Part shown: in pieces, positions 8,535 through 16,887 of the stretch
How positions within the stretch are numbered: position 1 is the first letter of the stretch
Layout of the letters: the number at the start of each line of letters is the position of its first letter
NCBI RefSeq assembly: GCF_007827695.1
Contig: NZ_VITA01000017.1
Span: 1 to 64,000, forward strand
Length of the DNA stretch: 64,000 nt
Source of the DNA: Sinorhizobium medicae
GTDB lineage: Bacteria; Pseudomonadota; Alphaproteobacteria; Rhizobiales; Rhizobiaceae
Reading direction: 5' to 3'
Notes under the pieces: generated by a model
The model's input: the letters and a program-made list of their open reading frames with translations, nothing else
Told to the model about the DNA's origin: nothing
Database searches by the model: none
Translations under genes and position numbers: made by a program

Positions 8535-8566
8535 CTCGGGGCCTCTGCTCGGGGCCTCTGCTCGGG
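8535..8566. repeat. 13-bp tandem repeat, 2.5 copies
   Basis: The unit CTCGGGGCCTCTG occurs at 8535-8547 and 8548-8560, with a partial third copy CTCGGG at 8561-8566. It lies just past the 3' end of the cupin gene in otherwise empty DNA. Such a tract is prone to slippage and could differ in copy number between strains. Confidence 0.8.
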
Positions 8567-8575
8567 AGGAAAACG

Positions 8576-9079
8576 TCAGCCCGGATGCCTGTGAATGGGA
8601 TCGACCCAATAGACCTCCTCCGGCTTTTCCACCGGTTCCACATCGGTGACGTTGACCACCACCGCCTCATTGTCAGACCGCACGAGCACGCATTCGAGCA
8701 CGTTGGCGGGATCGGCATTGATTTCCTGGTGCGGCACAAAGGGTGGTACGAAGATGAAGTCGCCCGGCCCGGCTTCCGCGACATATTCAAGCCTATCGCC
8801 CCAGCGCATGCGCGCCTTGCCGCGAACGACGAAGATCACGCTTTCAAGCGGCCCATGGTGATGCACGCCTGTCTTGGCATTCGGCTGGATCGCCACCGTT
8901 CCGGCCCAGATTTTCTGGGCGCCGACACGGGCGCGGTTGATGGCGGCCTGCCGATACATGCCCGGTGTCTGGGCCGTGTTGTCATCGAGTTGGTCCCCTT
9001 TGATCACGCGAACACCGTTATGCTTCCACCGATCCTCCCCATGATCGTGATGTTCGGGATGTTGAAGATGATCCGACAT
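8576..9079 (-). CDS. Cupin-domain protein
   Basis: The 167-aa protein has a His-rich start (HLQHPEHHDHGED) and a single cupin barrel. The two cupin motifs read GVHHHGPLESVIFVVRGKAR (metal-binding HHH and Glu) and GDFIFVPPFVPHQEIN (second His), at about residues 72-120. This is the metal-binding arrangement of small cupins such as sugar isomerases, dioxygenases and storage-type proteins. There is no signal peptide, so it is cytosolic. It is 45 bp downstream of the cyclase gene on the same strand and may be co-transcribed with it. The reaction it catalyses, if any, is unknown. Confidence 0.85.
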   Translation of the reverse strand: MSDHLQHPEHHDHGEDRWKHNGVRVIKGDQLDDNTAQTPGMYRQAAINRARVGAQKIWAGTVAIQPNAKTGVHHHGPLESVIFVVRGKARMRWGDRLEYVAEAGPGDFIFVPPFVPHQEINADPANVLECVLVRSDNEAVVVNVTDVEPVEKPEEVYWVDPIHRHPG

Positions 9080-9124
9080 TCTGCGTCTCCGTCTTTCGCA
9101 ACTGGAAGCTTGGTGTATTCCAAC

Positions 9125-10348
9125 CTAGACTACCACGGAAACCGACCCGCGATTCACCGTGTAGAGCACCATTGGTTCGCTCACACCGCGCAATGAAAAC
9201 TCGCCGAGCGGCGAAAGCCCCTCGCGTGACGCCGGTCTGCAGACGTTGACGAAGTCGGCCGAGACCAGAGCGTCGTTATTGGTGGTCTTGCAGATCGTGC
9301 AGATGCGGCTGACTTCGTTGACGGCCGGTCCGACGACGGTGAAATCGAGCCTGTTCCGGCTCCCTATATTGCCGTAGAAGACCGTGCCTAAGTGGAGGCT
9401 GACATAAAGGCCGGTGGAAGGCTCGCCCCGCGCGCCGCGCCGCCGGTTGAGATGATCGAGGTCTCTGCGCAATTCGCGCTCGGTCTGAAGCGCGCGGGAA
9501 GCGGCGGCCGTCAGATCGGGCCCTTTGAAGATAGCAAGCACGCCGTCGCCGATCAGCTTCAGCACGTTTCCGCCGTTGCGATGGAGCGCGCCGATGACAA
9601 CCGAGGAATAGTCGTTGAGGAGCGGAATGATCTGTTCCGGCCGGGCGGCATCCATGATGGCCGTGTAGTCCTTCAGGTCGGACAGCCAGATGATCGCGTC
9701 GATCGTCTCGGCCTGCCCGCGCGCGACCTGTCCGTCAATGACGCGGCTGGCCGCATCCTGGCCGAGATAGACGCGCGCCAGAGTTTTGACGATTCGAATG
9801 CTGCCGACGCTTTTCAACGCGAGCGCGAGCGTCGGCAGAAGCCGGCGCAGCAGCGCGAGCTGATCCTCGGTGAATCCATCGGGCTCGTCTGTGCCCCAGA
9901 CAGAATAGAAGGCATCCATGGCGCCGATGCTGCCCTTGCGGGTGAAGCGCTCGATGTGAAAGATCACATCGGTACACCCCTCTTCCCTCAACTCCGGCAG
10001 GCGATAGAAATCGACCGGCGCGCCCTTGCCGATCTCCCGTCGCAACTCGCTCTCACCCGTTTGCCGCAAATGGTTGAATGCCGAACTTTCCCACGTCTCA
10101 CGAACATTCCCGCTGTCGCTCGACGAGTAGGTCTGGAGCGGTCGCGGGCCGTTATCCTGTGCCCGCCACTCGAAGGCGTGCCCCTCGAATTCCGGATGCA
10201 GTGTGTCCATGAGGCCCATTGCGTAGGAAATCGGGATGCCGGCCCTGCTGCAGCGTTCGCAGAAGGCGCGGAACATCTCGTTCGGCTCGTCGCCGCGCAG
10301 CCCGGCATTGGCCAGCCAGCGGAGAATATCGATCTCTTCGTCCTGCAT
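9125..10348 (-). CDS. Class III adenylate/guanylate cyclase
   Basis: The 407-aa protein has a C-terminal class III cyclase domain from about residue 215: IIWLSDLKDYTAIMDAA with the first metal-binding Asp, then GGNVLKLIGDGVLAIF with the second Asp in the IGDG loop, and RNRLDFTVVGPAVNEVSRI with the transition-state Asn/Arg region. The N-terminal 200 residues contain no transmembrane segment and no domain I can name; it resembles the N-terminal region of other soluble rhizobial cyclases and may be sensory. S. meliloti carries many such cyclases. Product (cAMP or cGMP) cannot be decided from what is visible. Confidence 0.88.
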   Translation of the reverse strand: MQDEEIDILRWLANAGLRGDEPNEMFRAFCERCSRAGIPISYAMGLMDTLHPEFEGHAFEWRAQDNGPRPLQTYSSSDSGNVRETWESSAFNHLRQTGESELRREIGKGAPVDFYRLPELREEGCTDVIFHIERFTRKGSIGAMDAFYSVWGTDEPDGFTEDQLALLRRLLPTLALALKSVGSIRIVKTLARVYLGQDAASRVIDGQVARGQAETIDAIIWLSDLKDYTAIMDAARPEQIIPLLNDYSSVVIGALHRNGGNVLKLIGDGVLAIFKGPDLTAAASRALQTERELRRDLDHLNRRRGARGEPSTGLYVSLHLGTVFYGNIGSRNRLDFTVVGPAVNEVSRICTICKTTNNDALVSADFVNVCRPASREGLSPLGEFSLRGVSEPMVLYTVNRGSVSVVV

Positions 10349-10474
10349 CTATCCAACTTCAAATCGAAGGCCAATCGTTAGCGTCGATTCCATCTGTCGC
10401 CTAGAGCAATTTCGGATTCCAGGGGCTCGGCGGACCGTTGTCGTAAAAAAGCCATCCAGGAACTCAAAAGGCGC

Positions 10475-10505
10475 TTGACCTTCCCATTGTTGGAAGGATT
10501 ATCAA
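10475..10505 (+). promoter_or_regulatory. MerR-type (HmrR/CueR) promoter of actP
   Basis: The -35 box TTGACC (10475-10480) and the -10 box TATCAA (10500-10505) are separated by 19 bp, the long spacer that MerR-family activators need. Within the spacer region sits the dyad ACCTTCC-N7-GGAAGGA (10478-10498), a close match to copper-responsive CueR/HmrR operators. It directly precedes the copper ATPase gene, and the regulator gene lies just downstream of that gene. Confidence 0.85.
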
Positions 10506-10531
10506 GGGTGCAGTTTGGAAAGGACGTTCCG

Positions 10532-13015
10532 ATGACTGCACTGAAACAGACCGAAAAATCCACATCGCTTCCGATGTCCTTCGATTTCGACATCGAAGGT
10601 ATGACGTGTGCCTCATGTGTACGACGCGTCGAAAAGGCCATCGCCGCGGTGCCGGGCGTCGCTTCTGCGAACGTCAACCTGGCCACGGAGCGCGCGACGG
10701 TTCAGTTCAATGGAGTGCCCGAAACGACATCCGTGCTCCGCGCGGTCGAGAAAGCCGGCTACACGCCGAGGATCGTAACCGAGGAAATCCAGATCGAAGG
10801 CATGACTTGCGCTTCGTGTGTTTCGCGTGTCGAGAAGGCGCTGAAGGCCGTTCCCGGCGTTGCCGATGCATCCGTGAACCTTGCCACGGAGAAGGCGACC
10901 GTGCGGCTGGTTTCCGGAACCGCCGAGATTTCGGCCCTCGCGGCCGCGGTCAAAGGGGCGGGCTACGGTATTCGGAAGGCGACGCCTGCCGAAGCCATGA
11001 AGGAAGATGTGGATCACCGCACAGCCGAGCTCCGCTCTCTGAAATCCGCAGTGACGATTTCGTCGCTGATGACCCTTCCGCTTTTCCTGCTCGAAATGGG
11101 ATCGCACTTCATTCCCGGCGTCCATGACTTCATCATGGGCACGATCGGTATGCGCAACAATCTCTATCTTCAATTTGCGCTCGCCACGCTCGTCCTGTTC
11201 GGACCGGGGCTGCGCTTCTTCAGGAAGGGCGTGCCGAACTTGCTGCGCTGGACACCCGACATGAACTCGCTGGTCGTTCTCGGGACGACCGCAGCCTGGG
11301 GCTATTCCGTCGTGACGACTTTCGTTCCCGCGATACTGCCCTCCGGGACGGCGAACGTCTATTACGAGGCTGCCGCCGTGATCGTCACCTTGATTCTCGT
11401 CGGCCGCTATCTCGAGTCGCGGGCAAAAGGCCGCACCAGTCAGGCCATCAAGCGTCTCGTCGGGCTGCAGCCGAAGACGGCCTTCGTTTTGCATAGCGGC
11501 GAATTCGTCGAGACTGAGATCACTGAGGTCGTAACCGGTGACGTGATCCGGATCCGGCCGGGTGAGAAGATCCCCGTGGACGGCACAGTCACGGACGGCA
11601 GCTCCTATGTGGATGAGTCGATGATTACCGGTGAGCCTGTTCCCGTGCAAAAAGCCACGGACAGTGCTGTGATCGGCGGTACGATCAACAAGACCGGCTC
11701 CATCACCTTCAAGGCCACCAAGGTCGGCAGCGACACACTGCTGGCGCAGATCATCAGACTGGTCGAAGCCGCTCAGGGCTCGAAGCTGCCGATCCAGGCG
11801 CTGGTGGACAGAGTTACCGCATGGTTCGTCCCGGTGGTAATCCTGGCGGCATTGCTGACCTTTGCTGCCTGGTACGTGCTTGGCCCCTCCCCTGCGCTCT
11901 CGTTCGCCCTCGTGAATGCCGTAGCGGTCCTCATCATCGCCTGCCCATGTGCCATGGGCCTGGCGACGCCGACCTCGATCATGGTCGGCACCGGCCGCGC
12001 GGCGGAGCTCGGCATCCTTTTCCGCAAAGGGGAGGCTCTACAGAGCCTTCGCGACGCCGACGTCGTCGCGGTCGATAAGACAGGGACGTTGACGAAGGGC
12101 CGTCCCGAGCTGACCGATCTCGTCGCCGCTGAGGGTTTTGAGCCGGACGAAGTCCTCTGCCTTGTCGCAAGCCTCGAAACGCTTTCGGAACACCCGATCG
12201 CGGAGGCAATCGTGTCGGCGGCAAAGTCCAGGGGGATAGCAACGGTTGCCGTCAGCGCCTTTGAAGCGACGCCGGGATTTGGCGTAAGCGGGACTGTTTC
12301 CGGACGGCGGGTGCTCGTCGGCGCCGACCGCGCGCTTGTCAAGAACGGAATAGATATTACCGGCTTCGCAGATGAAGCGGAACGCCTCGGCAGCGGCGGC
12401 AAGTCACCGCTCTATGCGGCCATCGACGGGCGGCTGGCGGCGATCGTCGCGGTTTCGGACCCGGTCAAGGAAAGCACACCTCAGGCAATCAAATCCCTGC
12501 ATGCACTCGGCTTGAAAGTGGCGATGGTCACCGGAGACAACCGCCGCACTGCCGAGGCGATTGCCAAAAAGCTCGGCATCGATGAGGTCGTCGCCGAGGT
12601 GCTGCCGGAAGGCAAGGTGGAAGCGGTGAGAAAGCTCCGTCAGGGCGGCCGCTCGGTCGCCTTCATCGGCGACGGCATCAATGATGCGCCGGCTCTGGCC
12701 GAAGCGGATGTCGGCATCGCCGTGGGCACGGGAACCGATATCGCCATTGAAAGCGCCGATGTCGTGCTGATGTCAGGAGACTTGAACGGCGTTGCGAAGG
12801 CGCTCGCGCTCAGCAAGGCAACGATCCGCAACATCAAGCAGAACCTGTTCTGGGCCTTCGTCTATAACATCAGTCTGGTGCCTGTCGCGGCCGGCGTTCT
12901 TTACCCCGTGAACGGCACCCTGCTCTCGCCGATCTTTGCGGCGGCGGCCATGGCGATGTCGAGCGTCTTTGTTCTTGGCAATGCGCTGCGGCTGAAATCG
13001 TTCGATCCGGCCTAG
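10532..13015 (+). CDS. actP: Copper-translocating P1B-type ATPase
   Basis: The 827-aa protein exports Cu(I) from the cytoplasm using ATP. It has two N-terminal heavy-metal domains, each with GMTCASC (near residues 20 and 87), eight expected membrane helices, the ion-binding CPC motif in [12 protein letters not shown], the phosphorylation site DKTGTLTKG, the [11 protein letters not shown]is-Pro motif typical of P1B pumps, and TGDN and [16 protein letters not shown] in the ATP-binding part. The start at 10532 has an AAGGA site; an earlier in-frame TTG is actually the -35 box. A MerR-type dyad promoter precedes it and hmrR follows. In Sinorhizobium, ActP confers copper tolerance, especially at low pH. 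The stop codon lies inside the end of a dispersed repeat. Confidence 0.95.
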   Translation: MTALKQTEKSTSLPMSFDFDIEGMTCASCVRRVEKAIAAVPGVASANVNLATERATVQFNGVPETTSVLRAVEKAGYTPRIVTEEIQIEGMTCASCVSRVEKALKAVPGVADASVNLATEKATVRLVSGTAEISALAAAVKGAGYGIRKATPAEAMKEDVDHRTAELRSLKSAVTISSLMTLPLFLLEMGSHFIPGVHDFIMGTIGMRNNLYLQFALATLVLFGPGLRFFRKGVPNLLRWTPDMNSLVVLGTTAAWGYSVVTTFVPAILPSGTANVYYEAAAVIVTLILVGRYLESRAKGRTSQAIKRLVGLQPKTAFVLHSGEFVETEITEVVTGDVIRIRPGEKIPVDGTVTDGSSYVDESMITGEPVPVQKATDSAVIGGTINKTGSITFKATKVGSDTLLAQIIRLVEAAQGSKLPIQALVDRVTAWFVPVVILAALLTFAAWYVLGPSPALSFALVNAVAVLIIACPCAMGLATPTSIMVGTGRAAELGILFRKGEALQSLRDADVVAVDKTGTLTKGRPELTDLVAAEGFEPDEVLCLVASLETLSEHPIAEAIVSAAKSRGIATVAVSAFEATPGFGVSGTVSGRRVLVGADRALVKNGIDITGFADEAERLGSGGKSPLYAAIDGRLAAIVAVSDPVKESTPQAIKSLHALGLKVAMVTGDNRRTAEAIAKKLGIDEVVAEVLPEGKVEAVRKLRQGGRSVAFIGDGINDAPALAEADVGIAVGTGTDIAIESADVVLMSGDLNGVAKALALSKATIRNIKQNLFWAFVYNISLVPVAAGVLYPVNGTLLSPIFAAAAMAMSSVFVLGNALRLKSFDPA

Positions 13016-13116
13016 AGCAACTTCAGGAAAGGTGCGTAGCGGTTTTCCGTCCGCAATTGCGGAAAACAAGAGGTTAGAAAGCTTCCGTGATTTGGAGAAA
13101 AGCGGAGATGCTTTAG
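13012..13116. repeat. Dispersed rhizobial palindromic intergenic element
   Basis: The segment begins CTAGAGCA (13012-13019) and ends with the near-inverted TGCTTTAG (13109-13116). It contains the hairpin GTTTTCCG (13042-13049) / CGGAAAAC (13060-13067) around the palindrome TCCGCAATTGCGGA. This layout recalls the small palindromic elements scattered between genes in Sinorhizobium genomes. Its left end supplies the TAG stop of actP, so it inserted or arose exactly at the gene end. The hairpin could also end transcription of actP or protect its mRNA. Confidence 0.7.
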
Positions 13117-13165
13117 GTGCGTCCGGTCACACGCGGGACGCCCCCTTCTGAAGAAAGGGAAAGAC

Positions 13166-13609
13166 ATGAATATCGGCGAAGCCTCGAAAGTAAGCGGCGT
13201 CTCCTCGAAAATGATCCGCTATTACGAACAGATCGGCCTGATCAGTCCTGCCGTCAGGACCGCCTCCAGCTATCGGACCTATGGCGACAACGACGTCCAC
13301 ACGCTTCGTTTCATCCGTCGGGCACGCGATCTCGGATTTTCGGTGGAGCAGATCAAGGAGCTGCTTGCCCTGTGGCGCGATCGTTCCAGGGCGAGTTCGG
13401 ACGTGAAGGCTGTAGCTCTGGAGCACATTGCAGAACTCGAACGCAAGCTTGCAGCGATCCAGGACATGACGCGAACCCTCAAGCATCTCGCCAGCCATTG
13501 TCACGGCGACGGCCGTCCGGATTGTCCGATCATCGAAGAAATGGCCAAGGGCGGCGGACCTGCTAAAACCGAAATCAATCCCCGCTTCGGCGTCGCGTCG
13601 TTGAAGTAA
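13166..13609 (+). CDS. hmrR: MerR-family copper-responsive regulator HmrR/CueR
   Basis: The 147-aa protein has the MerR winged helix at residues 1-70 (MNIGEASKVSGVSSKMIRYY, EQIGLISPA, YRTYGDNDVHTLRFIRRARD), a dimerisation coiled coil, and a C-terminal metal-binding loop with Cys-x7-Cys (CHGDGRPDC), the spacing used by CueR to sense monovalent copper. It follows actP, 150 bp downstream on the same strand with the repeat between them, and the actP promoter has the MerR-type dyad and 19-bp spacer. It should therefore activate actP when copper rises. Confidence 0.93.
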   Translation: MNIGEASKVSGVSSKMIRYYEQIGLISPAVRTASSYRTYGDNDVHTLRFIRRARDLGFSVEQIKELLALWRDRSRASSDVKAVALEHIAELERKLAAIQDMTRTLKHLASHCHGDGRPDCPIIEEMAKGGGPAKTEINPRFGVASLK

Positions 13610-13852
13610 GCGCCCGTTCGAAGAGGCGCAGCAGATATCCTTGCTCGAAATCCTGAATGCTGGGCATCGGCAGCCTCTTCGGCGGCTTTCGGAATGCATC
13701 ATGCAGCCGCAGGTAAATCCACCTGCCCGCCCCTGCAAGCACAGCTGGCAAGCGGGAACAAGACCGGCTGTCCGGCAATTGTGCAGCTGAGAACGAGGTT
13801 CTCCTGCCGACGGACGCCCCGGTCGGCGTCCATCGATTTCAGGAGTCAAGCG

Positions 13853-14944
13853 ATGAAAATTGCGCAGATCGCACCCCTTGCAGAACGCGTCCCGCCGAAG
13901 CTTTACGGAGGGACGGAGCGAATCGTCCATTGCCTTACCGAAGAGCTCGTTAAGCTGGGCCATGACGTGACCCTCTTTGCCAGCGGCGATTCGCTCACCA
14001 GTGCCGAACTGGTGCCCTGTTGCGATGTTGCACTCAGACTTAATCCGAAGGTGCGCGATTTCCTTCCGCATCATGTGGCCATGCTGGAAGAAGTCCGCCG
14101 CCGCGCGCATCAATTCGATATTCTGCATTTCCATATCGAGTTCCTGCATTTCCCCCTCATCAAGGATTTCGCCGGCAAGACGGTGACGACGCTCCACACG
14201 CGCCTCGATCTGTCGGACGTGCATCCCTTCTATCTGGCCTTTCCGGATGTCCCGCTGGTTTCCATTTCGGAGCACCAACGAACGCCGATGCCGCCGGTCA
14301 ACTGGAGAGGCACGGTGCTGCATGGGTTGGACCCGACCGTTCTGCCATTCAAGGAAAGGCCGTCCGGAGCTTACCTGGCCTTTCTGGGGCGGATTTCGCC
14401 GGAGAAAGGCCCCGATCGGGCGATCGAGATCGCCGTGCGGGCAGGCATGCCTCTGAAGATCGCCGCGAAAGTCGACGCTCAGGACAGAGACTATTGGGAT
14501 TCGGTTGTCGAGCCACTGATCCGGAGGCATTCCAATGTCGAATATGTCGGGGAAATCGGCGAAAGCCAGAAGGCGGACTTTCTCGGCAATGCGGCTGCAC
14601 TCCTCTTCCCGATAAACTGGCCCGAACCATTTGGCCTCGTCATGATCGAATCCATGGCGTGCGGCACGCCGGTGCTTGCCTTCCGTTACGGCTCGGCGCC
14701 GGAGGTGATCGATGACGGCGTTTCGGGGATCCTGGTCGACACGGTGGAACAGGCCGTCAAGCGCCTTGACCGAGTGCTGGGACTCAACCGGCGGAAGGTA
14801 CGGGAGAGCTTCGAGAAGCGGTTCACCACGGACCGGATGACGCGGGATTATATAGACATCTATCGAAGTCTGCCGAGCATCCGAGCACCAGCTGACCCTA
14901 CGCCGGAGGAGGAGCCGAAGAAAGTGGGGCTCGAGGCGGCGTGA
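13853..14944 (+). CDS. Glycosyltransferase family 4 protein
   Basis: The 363-aa protein starts MKIAQIAPLAERVPPKLYGG, then TERIVHCLTEELVKLGHDVT, a typical GT4/GT-B N-terminal domain. The C-terminal donor-binding domain has YLAFLGRISPEKGPDRAIEI and EPFGLVMIESMACGTPVLAF, with the conserved E-x7-E pair. It would transfer a sugar from a nucleotide donor with retention. The longer upstream frame is rejected because AGGAG sits 8 bp before the ATG at 13853. Unusually close resemblance to mannosyl- or glucosyltransferases of soluble glycans is possible, but acceptor and donor are unknown. An ExoD-family gene follows after a hairpin. Confidence 0.88.
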   Translation: MKIAQIAPLAERVPPKLYGGTERIVHCLTEELVKLGHDVTLFASGDSLTSAELVPCCDVALRLNPKVRDFLPHHVAMLEEVRRRAHQFDILHFHIEFLHFPLIKDFAGKTVTTLHTRLDLSDVHPFYLAFPDVPLVSISEHQRTPMPPVNWRGTVLHGLDPTVLPFKERPSGAYLAFLGRISPEKGPDRAIEIAVRAGMPLKIAAKVDAQDRDYWDSVVEPLIRRHSNVEYVGEIGESQKADFLGNAAALLFPINWPEPFGLVMIESMACGTPVLAFRYGSAPEVIDDGVSGILVDTVEQAVKRLDRVLGLNRRKVRESFEKRFTTDRMTRDYIDIYRSLPSIRAPADPTPEEEPKKVGLEAA

Positions 14945-14949
14945 GGAAC

Positions 14950-14984
14950 ACGCCCGACGCGAACAATGCATTCGCGTCAGGCGT
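14950..14984 (+). terminator. Hairpin between the glycosyltransferase and ExoD-family genes
   Basis: ACGCC and GACGCGAA (14950-14963, one mismatched base) pair with TTCGCGTC and GGCGT (14971-14984) around a 7-base loop, with TTATCC following. It begins five bases after the glycosyltransferase stop codon and ends 9 bp before the next start, so it could act as a terminator or a processing site. Confidence 0.55.
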
Positions 14985-14993
14985 TATCCGTCC

Positions 14994-15626
14994 ATGAAGG
15001 CTCGCCTCCTAGATACCGTGCGCTATGGCGATCGGCGCGACAGAAAAGATGCTCCGTCGATCGGCGCTCTGGCAGACGCGTTGGTGGCCGGTGCGGCCCG
15101 GGCTGAGTCATTGTCGCTGGGAGAATTGTTGCTTCTGATAGGCGACCGGAGTTTCGGCGCGGTTCTCGTTCTGGCGGCCGGTGCAAATCTGTCTCCGGCG
15201 GGGTTGATCCCGGCGGCGTCCACTCTGCTGGCTGTTGTCGTCGTCTTCGTCTCGCTGCAGCTTGTCGCGGGCCTGCGGCATATCTGGATACCCCACTCTC
15301 TGCGCCGGAAGAAGCTGTCCCCTCGGCTTGTCGAGGGGGCAGGACGGACGATGAAGACGTGGTCGCGCTGGCTCGATCCGTGGCTGACGCGCGGACTGCG
15401 CCCGTTGACGGAACCTCCCTTCGACCGGCTCGCTGGTTTGATCTGCGTGCTTCTCGCCGTGCCCGTTCCGCTCCTGGAATTCGTCCCCTTCGTCACGAAT
15501 GTTCCGATGACGATGGTTGCCGTATTCGGCCTGGGGCTATTGGCCAGAAACGGGTTCCTGCTGGCGCTTGGCTTCGCTGCCAGTCTTGCAGCCGCCTATT
15601 TCGCCTATAGGCTTCTCACGCTGTGA
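14994..15626 (+). CDS. ExoD-family membrane protein
   Basis: The 210-aa protein matches the ExoD family: an N-terminal soluble part (SIGALADALVAGAARAESLS, LGELLLLIGDRSFGAVLVLA), the conserved AGANLSPAGLIPAASTLLAV, a charged middle (HIWIPHSLRRKKLS), and a C-terminal membrane part (LLAVPVPLLEFVPFVTNVPM, then MVAVFGLGLLARNGFLLALG). In S. meliloti exoD affects exopolysaccharide, alkali tolerance and nodule invasion; this is a paralogue and its own role is unknown. It has no clear ribosome site, so translation may depend on the hairpin-bearing upstream gene. Confidence 0.85.
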   Translation: MKARLLDTVRYGDRRDRKDAPSIGALADALVAGAARAESLSLGELLLLIGDRSFGAVLVLAAGANLSPAGLIPAASTLLAVVVVFVSLQLVAGLRHIWIPHSLRRKKLSPRLVEGAGRTMKTWSRWLDPWLTRGLRPLTEPPFDRLAGLICVLLAVPVPLLEFVPFVTNVPMTMVAVFGLGLLARNGFLLALGFAASLAAAYFAYRLLTL

Positions 15627-15710
15627 TGGCGCCGCTGGGTTACTGTCGCCAAACCGGCTTTTCGCTTCGATGGGTAAAAAGGGCAATAACATCAAAGTCG
15701 CAATGAACCG

Positions 15711-15735
15711 GGAACGTCCCCGAGCCCGGAACGTT
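15711..15735 (+). promoter_or_regulatory. RpoE2-type (ECF general stress) promoter of the ATP-grasp/DUF1704 cassette
   Basis: GGAAC (15711-15715), 16 bp, then CGTT (15732-15735) is an exact match to the RpoE2 consensus of S. meliloti. It lies 56 bp before the ATG of the 70-aa gene, which leads a tight group of four genes running to 19825. This predicts that the whole cassette is switched on by the general stress response. Confidence 0.8.
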
Positions 15736-15791
15736 TTCGATCCATATGGCAGCCGGCTGGCGTTCCGAAATCTAAAAATTGGAGTTCAGCA

Positions 15792-16004
15792 ATGGAACGG
15801 ACGAACGCACGTAAACTTGCAACCGAGTACCTGCGCCTCGGCGGCCATCGCCGGGTCGTGATCGACGATAACCAGACATCGGTCAGAAACTGGGAAAACG
15901 AGCCTGCCGAAGCGGACGCCTTCTGGAGGAGAAATATCGAAACGCTGCCGCCGGAGATGCAGCGCGAAGTCGAACTGCTTCTTCCGACCATCAATCGTGC
16001 CTGA
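15792..16004 (+). CDS. Small hypothetical protein leading the ATP-grasp cassette
   Basis: The 70-aa product begins MERTNARKLATEYLRLGGHR and ends TLPPEMQREVELLLPTINRA. It is charged and has no signal peptide or membrane segment; the second half is predicted helical (ADAFWRRNIETLPPEMQREV). The ATG has GGAG 8 bp upstream and lies 56 bp after an exact RpoE2-type promoter. Its stop codon is 28 bp from the next start, so it is the first gene of the unit. I do not recognise a family. Because the operon encodes an ATP-grasp ligase and a peptidase, it could be their protein substrate or a regulatory subunit, but that is inference only. Confidence 0.75.
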   Translation: MERTNARKLATEYLRLGGHRRVVIDDNQTSVRNWENEPAEADAFWRRNIETLPPEMQREVELLLPTINRA

Positions 16005-16032
16005 GTCGATTGGAGTGAGATCCGGAAAGCCG

Positions 16033-16887
16033 ATGGATGCACCTGCGGAAGCGATGAACATGAATCCCGGCCCAGAGCCGTTGAATTTGGCGCCATGCGC
16101 CGCCTCTGATTGGTGGACGCAGCACCGTGGCGACTCGCCCGTAGTTGCGACCGCCATTCACGATGGTCATGCTGTTCGAGACGCGGTGCAGCGTCTCTGC
16201 GCGCTTGATGAGGCGGAACGCCTGCGCGAGGAAGACCCCTTCACAGAGTTTTTGATCCGCGACTTCTCAAACCGGATCGTCGTCCACCGCTCCCGTTTCG
16301 AAGTCGACATCAATCGTCCCCGCGCAGGCGCGGTCTATCTGCGGCCGGAGCAGGCCTGGGGCCTCGACGTCTGGGCGGAGGAGCCGCCGCAGGCCGTTGT
16401 CGATGCATCGCTTTCCATGCACGACGAATATTACGAGATGTTGAAATCGTTTCTCGCTGGCATCGAACGTTGCCACGGGCGCTTCGTCGTCCTCGACGTG
16501 CATAGCTACAACCATCGCCGTGCCGGACGAAAAGCGGAGGCTGCGCCCGCCGCGGATGCTCCGGATATCAATATCGGCACCATCTCCATGGACCGTCGAA
16601 AATGGGCGTGCGTCGTCGATGATTTCATGGCGGCGTTGCGCTCCTTCGATTTTCCGGGCGGATCGCTGGACGTGCGTGAGAACGTCGCTTTTCAGGGCCG
16701 GGGCGAACAGACGCGTTTCATCCATGAACACTTCCCCGAAACAGGCTGTGCGATCGCCGTCGAGTTCAAGAAATTCTTCATGGAGGAATGGACAGGCGAG
16801 CCGCGGCCAGAAGCGCTGGTGGCGTTGAGGAGAATGCTCGCCGCGACGCTGCCCGTTCTCGTTGAAGCATTGAAGGCGGAACGATGA
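16033..16887 (+). CDS. N-formylglutamate amidohydrolase family protein
   Basis: The protein of about 284 aa fits the FGase family of zinc hydrolases: ATAIHDGHAVRDAVQRLCAL holds the first metal-binding His pair, RFEVDINRPRAGAVY the substrate Arg region, GRFVVLDVHSYNHRR the D-x-H-S metal motif, and EFKKFFMEEWTGEP the final catalytic part. The classical enzyme frees glutamate from N-formylglutamate in histidine breakdown, but there are no hut genes here. A GTG at 15997 is in frame but has no ribosome site, so ATG 16033 is chosen. The gene overlaps the DUF1704 gene by 4 bp. It probably cleaves an amide or gamma-glutamyl-type product of the cassette. Confidence 0.86.
   Translation: MDAPAEAMNMNPGPEPLNLAPCAASDWWTQHRGDSPVVATAIHDGHAVRDAVQRLCALDEAERLREEDPFTEFLIRDFSNRIVVHRSRFEVDINRPRAGAVYLRPEQAWGLDVWAEEPPQAVVDASLSMHDEYYEMLKSFLAGIERCHGRFVVLDVHSYNHRRAGRKAEAAPAADAPDINIGTISMDRRKWACVVDDFMAALRSFDFPGGSLDVRENVAFQGRGEQTRFIHEHFPETGCAIAVEFKKFFMEEWTGEPRPEALVALRRMLAATLPVLVEALKAER

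Noticed and set aside
13575..13778. 67-aa minus-strand ORF between hmrR and the glycosyltransferase
   Set aside because: It overlaps the hmrR end and has no ribosome site or recognisable domain.
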